The notes: generated by a model from the sequence alone, not told the origin. Numbered from the stretch's first letter, positions 37,795-47,516 are shown. The stretch: DNA of 64,000 nt from Sphingobacteriaceae bacterium GW460-11-11-14-LB5 (GCA_002151545.1 CP021237.1:1116001-1180000), one strand, 5' to 3'. Program-made: numbers and translations.

Positions 37795-38952
37795 ATGAAA
37801 AAGATCATCTTATACCTTACTTTCTTGCTTACATCTATCATATCACCAGAATTATCGGCTCAGCACCACTATGTTAAAAATATAGGCTGGAATATAGCCG
37901 CCAAAATACCACCTGCTCCTAAACAAACAACCGCTATGGGTTTAGCTGGTGCGATTTCAGGTACCAGTCAAAACATGTTGCTTATTGCAGGAGGAACAAA
38001 TTTTCCTAATGAAATGCCCTGGAACGGTGGCAAAAAGAAATACTACGATGATGTTTTTCTGTATCGAAAAGCCAATAGTAACCTGCGTTTAATGCCCGCT
38101 AAGAAAGACTTAAAATTACCTTTTAACCTGGCATACAGTGCAGTTTGTAGTACTCCACATGGTATTGTTGTTGCCGGCGGTGAAAATGAAAACGGACTGA
38201 GCAAAAAAGTATTGATCCTGAATTGGAAAGCAAATGAATTGCAGATCAGCTTTCTTCCCGATTTACCAAATGGACTAAGCAATGGCGCGCTAACCGCAGT
38301 AGGAGATGTTGTTTACCTCACTGGAGGCGAAGTAGAAAATGGAGCAACAGATCAATTTTTATCCTTGAATTTAACAAAACCACAAGATGGATGGAAAAAA
38401 ATGATCAATCTTCCTCATCCCGTTTCACATACGGTATTGCTGCATCCTGAAACCAGCCGGGAAATTTTCATCATCGGGGGTAGAAAAAGAAACCAGGGCG
38501 ATACCAGTACGCTCTATAAAAATGTATTTACCTATAATATCGACAAGCAAACCTGGACCATAAAAGAATCATTACCTTATGCTTTATCTGCCGCCTCGGG
38601 TGTAGCAAATGCGCAAGATCTTTTCATTTTTAGTGGAGATCAGGGTGAAACCTTTCATCAGGCAGAAAAACTAATTGCCGGAATAGATCGGGAGAAAGAT
38701 CCTGTAAAAAAAGAAAGTTTAAATCAGCAGAAAATTAAACTTCAGTCTAATCACCCTGGTTTTAGTAAGTCGGTGCTAAAATATGATCTAAAACAGAATA
38801 CCTGGCTCAGCCTAAATGGTTTATTGCCTTATGGTACAGTGACCACCAATGCCGTGCTTTTAGGTCAGGAGGTGATTATCCCAGGTGGTGAAATTAAAGC
38901 GGGGGTAAGAACGCCTAATATTTTAATGGGGAAATTAAAACCAAACAAATGA
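37795..38952 (+). CDS. Kelch-repeat cyclically permuted mutarotase (NanM-like)
   Basis: The ATG at 37795 gives 385 residues with a signal peptide (MKKIILYLTFLLTSIISPELSAQ). Kelch-like blades follow (GGTNFPNEMPWNGGKKKYYDDVFLYR, VVAGGENENG, YLTGGEVENGATD, FIIGGRKRNQGD, FIFSGDQGE and VIIPGGEIKAG). The GG-NFP motif is typical of NanM, the sialic acid mutarotase, which converts alpha- to beta-Neu5Ac in the periplasm. The upstream alternative ATG at 37738 would remove the signal from the N-terminus. Its stop overlaps the next start by four bases. Confidence 0.82.
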   Translation: MKKIILYLTFLLTSIISPELSAQHHYVKNIGWNIAAKIPPAPKQTTAMGLAGAISGTSQNMLLIAGGTNFPNEMPWNGGKKKYYDDVFLYRKANSNLRLMPAKKDLKLPFNLAYSAVCSTPHGIVVAGGENENGLSKKVLILNWKANELQISFLPDLPNGLSNGALTAVGDVVYLTGGEVENGATDQFLSLNLTKPQDGWKKMINLPHPVSHTVLLHPETSREIFIIGGRKRNQGDTSTLYKNVFTYNIDKQTWTIKESLPYALSAASGVANAQDLFIFSGDQGETFHQAEKLIAGIDREKDPVKKESLNQQKIKLQSNHPGFSKSVLKYDLKQNTWLSLNGLLPYGTVTTNAVLLGQEVIIPGGEIKAGVRTPNILMGKLKPNK

Positions 38953-40178
38953 GAGAGAAAAGATACGCATGGGTAGTAGTGGGATTGCTTTGGTTTGTAG
39001 CCTTGTTGAATTACATGGACCGCCAAATGCTTTCGACCATGAAACCTGCCATGCAGATGGATATTGCTGAGCTAAAATCGGCCACTAATTTCGGCTATCT
39101 GATGGCTATTTTTTTGTGGATATATGGTCTAATGAGCCCTGTTTCAGGAATCATTGCCGATAAATTGAATCGTAAGTGGTTAATTGTTGGTAGTTTAATG
39201 GTTTGGTCGCTGGTTACTTTTTTAATGGGCTACGCCACTACTTTTAATCAGATTTATTGGTTAAGGGCATTAATGGGCGTTAGTGAAGCACTTTATATTC
39301 CTGCGGGATTATCGCTCATTGCCGATTACCACAGTTCTAAAACACGATCTGTCGCCATTGGTATACACATGACAGGACTTTACATGGGGCAGGCTTTAGG
39401 TGGTTTTGGTGCAACTATAGCTTCAAAATTCTCTTGGCAGGCTACCTTTCATTCTTTCGGCTTCGTAGGTATTGTATATGCATTAATCCTGATGTTCTTT
39501 TTAAGAGAGAAAAAACATACTGAAATACAGGGTACCGAAACGATCCGGATTAAACAACCGCTTTTTAAAGGACTGGCGCTTTTATTCAGCAATATTTCTT
39601 TTTGGGTAATTCTCATCTATTTTGCCATTCCCAGTTTGCCTGGTTGGGCCACTAAAAACTGGCTCCCTACTTTATTTGCCAATAATTTAGGCATCGATAT
39701 GGCACAGGCCGGACCCATTTCGACCATTACGATTGCGGCATCCTCATTTTTAGGGGTAATTTTCGGAGGTATTTTATCCGATAGGTGGGTGCAAAAAAAT
39801 ATCAAAGGGCGTATTTACACCAGTGCCATTGGCTTGGGTTTAACCATTCCATCACTATTGCTTATTGGTTTTGGCCACTCTTTGTTCAATATCATTGGAG
39901 CTGCTTTTTGTTTTGGTTTCGGTTATGGCATGTTTGATGCCAACAATATGCCAATTCTTTGTCAGTTTGTTTCCTCAAAATCTAGGGCTACAGCATATGG
40001 GGTGATGAATATGACCGGTGTTTTTGCCGGGGCTTTCATTACCGATTTATTGGGCAAATCGACCGATTCAGGTAGTCTGGGGAAAGATTTTGCCATGCTT
40101 TCTATCATTGTTTTTATTGCCTTAATGATTCAACTTTATTTCCTGCGTCCAAAATTTAACGATTTTGAAGATGCTTAA
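38949..40178 (+). CDS. nanT: MFS transporter, probable inner-membrane sialic acid importer
   Basis: This 409-residue protein has 12 predicted TM segments. The N-terminal YAWVVVGLLWFVALLNYMDRQMLSTM with DRQ in TM1, and the loop DKLNRKWLIVGSLMVWSLVTF, fit the anion:cation symporter branch of MFS that includes hexuronate (ExuT) and sialic acid (NanT) carriers. Its place inside the sialic acid locus favours Neu5Ac. It overlaps the mutarotase stop (ATGA) and is followed by the sialidase gene, indicating translational coupling. Confidence 0.8.
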   Translation: MREKRYAWVVVGLLWFVALLNYMDRQMLSTMKPAMQMDIAELKSATNFGYLMAIFLWIYGLMSPVSGIIADKLNRKWLIVGSLMVWSLVTFLMGYATTFNQIYWLRALMGVSEALYIPAGLSLIADYHSSKTRSVAIGIHMTGLYMGQALGGFGATIASKFSWQATFHSFGFVGIVYALILMFFLREKKHTEIQGTETIRIKQPLFKGLALLFSNISFWVILIYFAIPSLPGWATKNWLPTLFANNLGIDMAQAGPISTITIAASSFLGVIFGGILSDRWVQKNIKGRIYTSAIGLGLTIPSLLLIGFGHSLFNIIGAAFCFGFGYGMFDANNMPILCQFVSSKSRATAYGVMNMTGVFAGAFITDLLGKSTDSGSLGKDFAMLSIIVFIALMIQLYFLRPKFNDFEDA

Positions 40179-40194
40179 ATCAACAGAAAAAAAT

Positions 40195-41748
40195 ATGAAA
40201 CTTATTAAAATAGGGGCAGTCTTGAATTTGCTGCTCATGCTTACCACATTCACCTTACAGGCTTCCCCATTAAAAGGGTTAAGCATTACCGCTTCTTCAC
40301 CCGTAGTTCCTGTTTTAAAAGGGATGGATTCAAACCCACTTTTGCGGGTATTGATTTATATCCCGGAAGGTGATAAAGAAATTACGTTTAAAAAAATAGC
40401 GGCCAAGCTCAATCCCGCTGGACTGCAGTCGGTTGAAAAGATTGATGTTTATTTTACCGATCAGGAACCACTTTTTTCAGCAAAAAATAAACTAACTACC
40501 ATTAATCCAATAGCTGTAAATATGGGCATTGAGGTGAACATTAAGCTCAAGCCGGGTATGTATTACATTTGGTTTAGTGCAAAATTAAAAGATCAGGCCG
40601 ATATCGATTCGAAAATTGAATTTCATGTGAATCAGATGGAAGACACCAATGCTAAAAAATATACCGTTAAGGAAGAGGGGCAAGGTTTTGTTAAAAGATT
40701 GGGGATAGCAGTAAAAAAGGCTGGCGAAAACGGCATTAATACCTTTCGGATCCCTGGAATTGCTACAACAGACAAAGGTTCGTTGATTACTGTATACGAT
40801 ATCCGCTATAAAAACTCAGGGGATTTACCCGGAAATATCGACGTGGGCATGAGCAGAAGTACCGATGGCGGTAAAAGCTGGGAACCCATGAAAGTAATTA
40901 TGGATATGGGCGAACCGAACGAAAATAATGGGGTAGGCGATCCCGCGGTTCTTTTTGATCCCGTTACCAAAAAAATATGGGTAGCCGCATTGTGGAGTAA
41001 AGGAAACAGATCAATAGCCGGATCAAAACCAGGCTTGTCAGAAGATGTTACCGGACAGTTGGTATTGGTGAGTAGTGATGATGATGGATTAACCTGGTCG
41101 GCACCGAAAAGCATCACCAAAAATGTTAAAGATCCGGCCTGGAATCTGTTTTTTAACGGTCCGGGTAGTGGTATCGCTATGGCCGATGGTAAACTGGTTT
41201 TTGCTGCGCAGTATTGGGATGAAAATGCCATGCCACATTCTACACTGTTATATAGTGCAGATCATGGCTTAAGCTGGAAAACAGAAGACGGCCCTAAGCC
41301 AAACACCACCGAAAGCCAGATTATAGAAACCACACCAGGTATTTTAATGCTGAATATGCGCGATAACCGCGGCAGCTTTAGAAGTGTAGCCACAACGGCT
41401 GATATGGGTAAAACCTGGGTAGAACACCATACTTCGTACAATGCATTGCCTGATCCGGTTTGCATGGCCAGTTTCATTAAAGCCATGGTGATGGTAAAAG
41501 GTAAGGAAAAAGAAGTGGTATTTTTTGGGAACGATAATACGCAAGCCAACCGTTACAATTTAACCATAAAAGCAAGTTTAGATTTGGGGGAAAGCTGGAA
41601 TAAGAAAAATGAACTCTTGGTAGATGATCGAAAGTTTTATGGTTATTCCTCATTAACGAAGATTGATGACCAGACCATTGGCTTTTTCTACGAAGGCTTA
41701 AAAGATTTATACTTTGTGCGTATTCCGGTGAGTGAAATCGTAAAATAG
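40195..41748 (+). CDS. nanH: Exo-alpha-sialidase (GH33)
   Basis: The ATG at 40195 gives 517 residues with a signal peptide (MKLIKIGAVLNLLLMLTTFTLQA); an ATG at 40165 lies inside nanT. An N-terminal beta-sandwich/CBM-like domain (~30-170) precedes the catalytic six-blade propeller. The FRIP motif (INTFRIPGIAT, about residue 184-187) and DIRY are present, as are five Asp boxes: STDGGKSW, SSDDDGLTW, SADHGLSW, TADMGKTW and SLDLGESW. The YGYSSL Tyr is a candidate nucleophile region. It hydrolyses terminal sialic acids from glycans, probably in the periplasm or at the surface. Confidence 0.93.
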   Translation: MKLIKIGAVLNLLLMLTTFTLQASPLKGLSITASSPVVPVLKGMDSNPLLRVLIYIPEGDKEITFKKIAAKLNPAGLQSVEKIDVYFTDQEPLFSAKNKLTTINPIAVNMGIEVNIKLKPGMYYIWFSAKLKDQADIDSKIEFHVNQMEDTNAKKYTVKEEGQGFVKRLGIAVKKAGENGINTFRIPGIATTDKGSLITVYDIRYKNSGDLPGNIDVGMSRSTDGGKSWEPMKVIMDMGEPNENNGVGDPAVLFDPVTKKIWVAALWSKGNRSIAGSKPGLSEDVTGQLVLVSSDDDGLTWSAPKSITKNVKDPAWNLFFNGPGSGIAMADGKLVFAAQYWDENAMPHSTLLYSADHGLSWKTEDGPKPNTTESQIIETTPGILMLNMRDNRGSFRSVATTADMGKTWVEHHTSYNALPDPVCMASFIKAMVMVKGKEKEVVFFGNDNTQANRYNLTIKASLDLGESWNKKNELLVDDRKFYGYSSLTKIDDQTIGFFYEGLKDLYFVRIPVSEIVK

Positions 41749-41753
41749 ACCTT

Positions 41754-43826
41754 ATGAAAGCTTTTTTCGGGTTAATAACAGGACTGATCTTTTTGATCAG
41801 CGGCAATATTTATGCGCAAAAAGTAAAGGTTGCCTGTGTCGGGAATTCCGTAACGGCGGGTTATTTATTGCCTAATCCAAAACAAGAATCTTATCCGGCG
41901 CAATTGCAGCAGCTTTTGGGCGATCAATATCTGGTCGGTAATTTCGGCCATAGCGGAGCTACCTTGTTGAAAAAAGGCCATAATCCTTATTTTAAAACCA
42001 AAGAATTTAATGATGCACTAAACTTTCAGGCGGATATTGTCATTATTCATCTCGGTTTAAATGATACCGATCCCCGTAACTGGCCAAATTATAAAGGCGA
42101 TTTTCAAGCTGATTACCAATGGCTGATCGATAGCTTGAAAAAAGGAAACCCAAAGCTTAAAATTTATTGCTGCAAACTAAGCCCGATTTTTAGCGGTCAT
42201 CCAAGATTTAAGTCGGGAACACGCGATTGGTATGGGCAGGCTCAGGATAAAATTGAAGGGGTTGCAAAGGCAAATCAATTTGAACTGATCGACCTCAATA
42301 ATGCTTTAAATAACCGCCCGGAGCTTTTTGCCGATAATCTCCATCCTGATATTAATGGCGCTGGTATTATTGCAAAAACGGTATATGCACATATTACCGG
42401 AAATTTTGGAGGCTTTAAATTAAATACACTATTTGCTGACCATATGGTTTTGCAGCGCGACCGGCCGATCCCGGTTTATGGAACAGCCAATGCTGGTGAT
42501 TGGATTGAAGTCCAGTTTAACCACATTACCCGGCGAACAATAACCGATCGAAATGGCCAATGGAAAGTGTTTTTTAAACCGATGAAATTTGGTGGGCCAT
42601 ACCTGCTTAAAGTTAAGTCAAATCAACATGCTGTTTGGTTAAAAGATGTGATGATTGGCGATGTATGGTTGTGTTCGGGGCAATCGAATATGGCCTTTCC
42701 GTTAAAATCATCGGCTACCGCTCAGGCTACCTTAAGCCGGCTAAACAAAAATCTCCCGGTTAGATTATTGAAGTATAATCTACTGGCCGAAACAGATAAC
42801 ATTGCCTGGGATGAAAAAACATTAAAGCAGGTAAATGAACTCAATTATTTCGCTGGAACCTGGGCTAAACCCGATGAAAATAATGTCGGTAGTTTTTCAG
42901 CCGTTGCTTATTATTTTGGAGAAAAAGTTGTCTCAAATACGCAAATCCCAATTGGGCTCATTCAAATGGCCGTTGGCGGTTCAACGCTCGAATCGTGGAT
43001 GGATCGAAAAACATTAGAACATGATAATTTGCTGGTTGATTTGTTGGCTAACTGGCGGAAATCGGATTTTATCCAGGATTGGGTAAGGGGCAGGGCAAAT
43101 GTAAACCTCAAAAATGCATTGATCCCGAAACAACGGCACCCTTACGAACCAGCCTATAATTATGAAGCCGGGATTTCTAATTTAATCGGCTTTCCAATAA
43201 AAGGTGTGATTTGGTACCAGGGAGAGAGCAATGCACATAATATTGAGCTTTATAATCACGAATTTCCATTATTGGTTAAAAGCTGGCGTGAAAAATGGAA
43301 TGGTAACTTTCCTTTTTATAGTGTTCAGCTGTCTTCTATCGATCGTCCTTCCTGGCCCTTTTTTAGGGATGCACAACGAAAACTGCAGGCTGTTATTCCC
43401 AATTCAGGTATGGCCGTGAGCTCTGATCTGGGCGATTCGCTTAATGTTCATCCTACACATAAAAAAGAGATAGGCGAACGCCTGGCTTTACTCGCCTTAA
43501 AAAATACTTACCATCAAAATATTTCAGCTATTGGCCCTGTTGCAGTGAAAGCTGTACGTAAGGGAAATACCATCATGATCAACTTTAGCCATGCCAAAAG
43601 GCTGATGTTGGGCAATGGGCCGGTTTTAAAAGGTTTTGAAGTAGCGGATGAAAAGGGAAATCACCTTCCCATCAGAGCGACTATCATTAATAACCAGGTA
43701 CATTTAATTGTTCCTGCTCAACTGAAAATCAAGCAGGTTTTATATGCCTGGCAACCTTTTACCAGGGCTAATTTAATTAACGAAGCCAAACTACCAGCTT
43801 CCACATTTTCCATTTCCATCAATTAA
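41754..43826 (+). CDS. nanS: Two-domain sialate O-acetylesterase (SGNH + NanS-like fusion)
   Basis: This 690-residue protein with signal peptide (to about YAQ23) carries two hydrolase domains. Domain 1 (~24-220) is an SGNH esterase: VACVGNSVTAGYLLPN, IIHLGLNDTDPRNW and NLHPDINGAGII (DxxH). Domain 2 (~225-690) is the sialate O-acetylesterase family: DVWLCSGQSNMAFPL, GLIQMAVGGSTLESWM, GVIWYQGESNAH and DLGDSLNVHPTHKKEIGERL. It removes O-acetyl groups that block the lyase or sialidase. It starts 5 bp after nanH. The double-esterase architecture echoes those seen in Tannerella-like bacteria. Confidence 0.9.
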   Translation: MKAFFGLITGLIFLISGNIYAQKVKVACVGNSVTAGYLLPNPKQESYPAQLQQLLGDQYLVGNFGHSGATLLKKGHNPYFKTKEFNDALNFQADIVIIHLGLNDTDPRNWPNYKGDFQADYQWLIDSLKKGNPKLKIYCCKLSPIFSGHPRFKSGTRDWYGQAQDKIEGVAKANQFELIDLNNALNNRPELFADNLHPDINGAGIIAKTVYAHITGNFGGFKLNTLFADHMVLQRDRPIPVYGTANAGDWIEVQFNHITRRTITDRNGQWKVFFKPMKFGGPYLLKVKSNQHAVWLKDVMIGDVWLCSGQSNMAFPLKSSATAQATLSRLNKNLPVRLLKYNLLAETDNIAWDEKTLKQVNELNYFAGTWAKPDENNVGSFSAVAYYFGEKVVSNTQIPIGLIQMAVGGSTLESWMDRKTLEHDNLLVDLLANWRKSDFIQDWVRGRANVNLKNALIPKQRHPYEPAYNYEAGISNLIGFPIKGVIWYQGESNAHNIELYNHEFPLLVKSWREKWNGNFPFYSVQLSSIDRPSWPFFRDAQRKLQAVIPNSGMAVSSDLGDSLNVHPTHKKEIGERLALLALKNTYHQNISAIGPVAVKAVRKGNTIMINFSHAKRLMLGNGPVLKGFEVADEKGNHLPIRATIINNQVHLIVPAQLKIKQVLYAWQPFTRANLINEAKLPASTFSISIN

Positions 43827-43832
43827 ATCTAC

Positions 43833-45014
43833 ATGAGTTATACGACCCAAGCACTGCAAAAACTTGCTGCATTTTATAAAAACCAGTTGTTAAATAATAC
43901 CGTTCCTTTTTGGTTTCCAAGATCGTTTGATCAGGAACACGGCGGTTATCTGTTTATGCGCGATCGTGACGGAAGTTTAATCGATGATGATAAAGCGGTA
44001 TGGATTCAGGGGCGCGCCGCATGGTTGTTATCTACCCTTTGTAATACCATTGAACCTAAACAAGCGTGGCTTGATGGCGCAAAATCCGGAATAGATTTTT
44101 TAAATAACCATTGTTTTGATAGCGACGGACAGATGTTTTTTCATGTAACCCGTGAGGGGCAGCCGATTCGCAAAAGACGCTATTATTTCTCTGAAACTTT
44201 TGCGGTGATTGCCAATGCAGCCTATGCAAAAGCCAGCGGTGATGAAGCTGCAGCTGAAAAAGCAAGATATCTGTTTGGGAAATGTATCGAATACGCCACA
44301 ACACCAGGATTATTGCCTGCAAAATTTACAGGAACGCGTCCGGTAAAAGGGATAGGTGTACCCATGATTATGATGAATACCGCCCAGCAGTTGAGGGAAA
44401 CCGTTGGCGATCCGCGTTGTGATGAATGGATTTCAACCTGGATTGAAGAAATCAAAAACGATTTTGTGAAAGATGATATCCAGTGTGTGATGGAACAGGT
44501 CGCACCAGATGGCTCCATAATCGATCATATCGATGGAAGAACATTAAATCCTGGTCATGCCATAGAAGGCGCCTGGTTTATCTTACACGAAGCAAAATAC
44601 CGCAATAACGATCCCGAATTAATTAAATTAGGCTGTAAAATGCTCGATTATATGTGGGCGCGTGGCTGGGACAAAGAATATGGTGGGATTTTATACTTTA
44701 AAGATGTGTACAACAAACCTGTTCAGGAGTATTGGCAGGATATGAAATTCTGGTGGCCACAAAACGAAACGATTATTGCCACATTATTGGCTTATACCTT
44801 AACCGGTGATGAAAAATATGCGCGCTGGCATAAAATGGTTCATGATTACGCTTACGATAAATTTCATGATCAGGAACATGGAGAATGGTTTGGTTACCTG
44901 CATCGCGATGGTACGGTAGCGCAGACAGCGAAAGGCAACCTGTTTAAAGGGCCATTTCATTTGCCAAGACAGGAATGGTATTGTGCACAGTTATTGCAGG
45001 GAATGGGTTACTAA
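43833..45014 (+). CDS. nanE: N-acylglucosamine 2-epimerase (AGE/RnBP family)
   Basis: This 393-residue (alpha/alpha)6-barrel protein has AGE hallmarks: FWFPRSFDQEHGGYLFMRDRDGS, WIQGRAAWLLSTL, RKRRYYFSETFAVIANAAYAKAS, NPGHAIEGAWFI and KFWWPQNETIIATLLAYTL, plus WFGYLHRDG. It interconverts ManNAc and GlcNAc, the step after the lyase. Classical NanE of Gammaproteobacteria is a different fold, so the symbol follows the usage in Bacteroides. It is last in the locus, followed by a terminator. No NanK or ROK kinase is within the window, so GlcNAc must be phosphorylated elsewhere. Confidence 0.88.
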   Translation: MSYTTQALQKLAAFYKNQLLNNTVPFWFPRSFDQEHGGYLFMRDRDGSLIDDDKAVWIQGRAAWLLSTLCNTIEPKQAWLDGAKSGIDFLNNHCFDSDGQMFFHVTREGQPIRKRRYYFSETFAVIANAAYAKASGDEAAAEKARYLFGKCIEYATTPGLLPAKFTGTRPVKGIGVPMIMMNTAQQLRETVGDPRCDEWISTWIEEIKNDFVKDDIQCVMEQVAPDGSIIDHIDGRTLNPGHAIEGAWFILHEAKYRNNDPELIKLGCKMLDYMWARGWDKEYGGILYFKDVYNKPVQEYWQDMKFWWPQNETIIATLLAYTLTGDEKYARWHKMVHDYAYDKFHDQEHGEWFGYLHRDGTVAQTAKGNLFKGPFHLPRQEWYCAQLLQGMGY

Positions 45015-45018
45015 ATAA

Positions 45019-45054
45019 AACACAAAAGCCATCATTGCTGACGGCTTTTGTGTT
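45019..45054 (+). terminator. Bidirectional terminator after the sialic acid operon
   Basis: AACACAAAAGCC and GGCTTTTGTGTT form 12-base arms around a 12-base loop. It lies between the convergent nanE and DUF1348 genes and ends the locus. Confidence 0.75.
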
Positions 45055-45071
45055 GATTCAAACTTCAATTT

Positions 45072-45482
45072 TTACAAGTGTCGATCCTGTTCAGCAATTT
45101 GCATATCATTTATACTGGCATAACGTTTCTGCATTAAGCCATTTTCGTCAAACTCCCATAACTCATTGCCATAGCTGCGGTACCACTGGCCAGCCTCGTT
45201 ATGCCATTCGTATTCAAATCTTACTGCTATGCGGTTTTCGGTGAACGACCATAATTCTTTTCTGAGCTTATAATCCAGTTCCTTTTCCCATTTGCCCGAT
45301 AAAAAGGCTTTTACCTCTTCACGACCATTAATAAATTCGCTTCGGTTGCGCCATTCTGTATTGATGGTGTAGGCCATACATACCCGCCCGGGATCGCGTG
45401 AGTTCCAGGCATCTTCGGCCATTTGTACTTTCTGTACTGCAGTTTCATGGGTAAATGGTGGTAGCGGTGGTTTTTGTTCCAT
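45072..45482 (-). CDS. DUF1348 / NTF2-like protein
   Basis: This 136-residue protein begins [27 protein letters not shown], the DUF1348 start, with [26 protein letters not shown] and the [10 protein letters not shown] end. The NTF2-like cone fold provides a pocket; enzymatic or binding role unknown. It is adjacent to an alpha/beta hydrolase gene on the same strand and the pair may share a promoter. Confidence 0.88.
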   Translation of the reverse strand: MEQKPPLPPFTHETAVQKVQMAEDAWNSRDPGRVCMAYTINTEWRNRSEFINGREEVKAFLSGKWEKELDYKLRKELWSFTENRIAVRFEYEWHNEAGQWYRSYGNELWEFDENGLMQKRYASINDMQIAEQDRHL

Positions 45483-45543
45483 TGTTCTAAAATTTTTTGA
45501 TAGATAACACTTAAATCCAATTTATTTATGTTTGCTTTTCTGC

Positions 45544-46509
45544 TTATTTAGGTAAAGTTGCCAGAAATTTAAGGATTTCATCTCCAATTTCAACAACATG
45601 CGATTCTAAAGCGAAATGGCCGGTATTGTAAAATTTCACCTTTGCATCGGGTTGGTCTTTTTTATAGGCTTCTGCACCAGCAGGTAAAAAGAAAGGATCT
45701 TTATTGCCCCAAACAGCTAGTATTTTTGGCTTGTATGTTCTAAAATATTCCTGAAATTTAGGATATAAGGCCACATTATTTTTATAATCCTTAAAAAGAT
45801 CAAGCTGAATTTCGGCCACACCCGGACGATCGAGAAAATACTGATCTAATGTGTAAGATTCCGGTGCAATAACCGAAGGATCATTCACCCCTGTCAAATA
45901 TTGTGATTGAGTTGCTTCAAGGGTTAGAAAGTCTCTTAATGCCGCTCTGTTTGCTTGAGTGTCGTTTTCCCAGTAACGTCGGATCGGGTTCCAGCCTTCA
46001 CTAAGCCCTTCTACATAGGCATTGCCGTTTTGTGAAATGATGCCCGTAATTTTTTCGGGATTTGCCAGTGCGAGACGATATCCGGTCGGTGCACCATAAT
46101 CAAAAACATATATGGCGAATCGTTTAAGTTTTAATTCATCTACAAACGTCTGCATGGTTTTAGCCAGATTATCGAAAGTGTAATCAAATGTAGTGCGCTC
46201 AGGTAGATCGCTATAACCAAAACCTGGCAGATCGGGTGCAATAACATGATACTTTTTGCTCAGGATGGGGATGAGATTACGAAACATATGCGATGAGCTG
46301 GGGAAACCGTGAAGTAATAACACCGTTGGGGCGCCCAGCGGACCTGCTTCCCGATAAAATACATTCAAACCATTTATACTTACGCGGCGATAATGAACAT
46401 TTGCTGTTTCTGAAGCAGATTTGCTTGTTGTTGAAATAGATTGTGCCATGAGGTTTGATTTTCCAAATACAACAGCCATTATTAATGCTGACCAAATTAA
46501 TTTTTTCAT
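45544..46509 (-). CDS. Exported alpha/beta hydrolase, epoxide-hydrolase/haloalkane-dehalogenase-like
   Basis: The 321-residue protein has a signal peptide (MKKLIWSALIMAVVFGKSNLMAQ). The oxyanion motif is LLLHGFPSSSHMFRNL. The nucleophile position is Asp in YVFDYGAPTGYRLA, as in haloalkane dehalogenases and epoxide hydrolases, rather than Ser. AVWGNKDPFF and NTGHFALESH supply the acid and His. The substrate is unknown. It is divergent from a LysR gene that probably controls it. Confidence 0.83.
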   Translation of the reverse strand: MKKLIWSALIMAVVFGKSNLMAQSISTTSKSASETANVHYRRVSINGLNVFYREAGPLGAPTVLLLHGFPSSSHMFRNLIPILSKKYHVIAPDLPGFGYSDLPERTTFDYTFDNLAKTMQTFVDELKLKRFAIYVFDYGAPTGYRLALANPEKITGIISQNGNAYVEGLSEGWNPIRRYWENDTQANRAALRDFLTLEATQSQYLTGVNDPSVIAPESYTLDQYFLDRPGVAEIQLDLFKDYKNNVALYPKFQEYFRTYKPKILAVWGNKDPFFLPAGAEAYKKDQPDAKVKFYNTGHFALESHVVEIGDEILKFLATLPK

Positions 46510-46575
46510 TTTTTGTTTCTTTTCAAAAAAACTATCAACGATATTTGATTATTAAAAATGATTTATTAAGATGTT

Positions 46576-46588
46576 AATTATCATAATT
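46576..46588. promoter_or_regulatory. Candidate LysR operator (AATTAT-C-ATAATT)
   Basis: A perfect 6+6 base inverted repeat eight bases upstream of the LysR start codon, in the divergent region with the hydrolase. LysR proteins usually bind such T-N11-A-type palindromes. A second weaker pair, ATCAA/TTGAT, lies at 46534-46549. Confidence 0.4.
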
Positions 46589-46596
46589 TGTGATTT

Positions 46597-47469
46597 ATGA
46601 ATACCAATGATTTAAATTTGTTCGAAGCAGTTGCCCATCATGGTAGTTTTACCAGGGCTGCTGAAGCCATGTTTACAGTACAGTCGAACGTTACTGCCCG
46701 TATCAAAAATCTGGAAGAAGAATTCGGCACGCCATTGTTTACCAGAACATCGAGAAAGGTAGCGCTAACAGCTGCAGGTGAAACATTGATGCAGTACAGC
46801 AAGCAGCTTAACCACATCATTAGCGAAGCAAAGAGGGCTATTGGTAAAAGTGATTTGGTTAGAGGGCAGATCAAAATTGGCTTTTTGGAGACGATGATGA
46901 CGATTAAGGGACCGGAGCTGGTTAACGAACTTGCGGCTAAATTTCCTTTTGTTGAGCTAGAATTTAAATCGGCCATGCGCCCGACCCTTTTAAATGATGT
47001 AATAAATTATAGGCTCGATGCGGCATTTGTGCCAGCTCCAATAGATGTTCAGGAATTGCATCAGATCAAAATCAAAGAAGAAGAAATTGTTGTGGTTGCG
47101 CCGGGCGACTGCAAAACGCTTGACGATTTATTGAATAAGAAACCGGTAAAAACGATAGTGTTCGATCAGGGCTGTGTATTTAGGGCCAGGCTCGAATCGT
47201 GGCTGGTAAGCAAGGGGATTGATCAATATCATAAAACGGTTATGAATTCGATAGAAGGTGTAGTTAATTTTATTGAATCAGGTATTGGCTTTAGTTTTTT
47301 GCCTAAAGAAATTATCTCCAGCTTTTATCGTGGTAAAAATATCAAAACTTTTGCCCTTCCGCGCGAACTTGGATTAATGACTACCCTTTTTGTTTATCGT
47401 AAAGATTTACCACTTACACCCGCTTTGCAAGGATTTATTAGCCTTTTTGAGGAAGGTAACAAGAATTGA
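46597..47469 (+). CDS. LysR family transcriptional regulator
   Basis: This 290-residue protein has the N-terminal LTTR HTH (residues 2-60: LNLFEAVAHHGSFTRAAEAMFTVQSNVTARIKNLEEEFGTPLFTRTSRKVALTAAG region). The effector-binding domain (~90-285) follows, with GQIKIGFLETMMTIKGPELV and VVNFIESGIGFSFLPKEI. It is divergent from the exported hydrolase, the usual arrangement for an LTTR and its target. Ligand unknown. A terminator follows immediately. Confidence 0.9.
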   Translation: MNTNDLNLFEAVAHHGSFTRAAEAMFTVQSNVTARIKNLEEEFGTPLFTRTSRKVALTAAGETLMQYSKQLNHIISEAKRAIGKSDLVRGQIKIGFLETMMTIKGPELVNELAAKFPFVELEFKSAMRPTLLNDVINYRLDAAFVPAPIDVQELHQIKIKEEEIVVVAPGDCKTLDDLLNKKPVKTIVFDQGCVFRARLESWLVSKGIDQYHKTVMNSIEGVVNFIESGIGFSFLPKEIISSFYRGKNIKTFALPRELGLMTTLFVYRKDLPLTPALQGFISLFEEGNKN

Positions 47470-47481
47470 ATTAGTTGTTAA

Positions 47482-47516
47482 ACAAAAAAAGCCATCATTG
47501 CTGATGGCTTTTTTTG
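47482..47516 (+). terminator. Terminator after the LysR gene
   Basis: AAAAAAAGCCATCA and TGATGGCTTTTTTT form 14-base arms with a short loop and a T run. The hairpin is followed directly by the tRNA-Leu 3'-end-like sequence. Confidence 0.85.
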
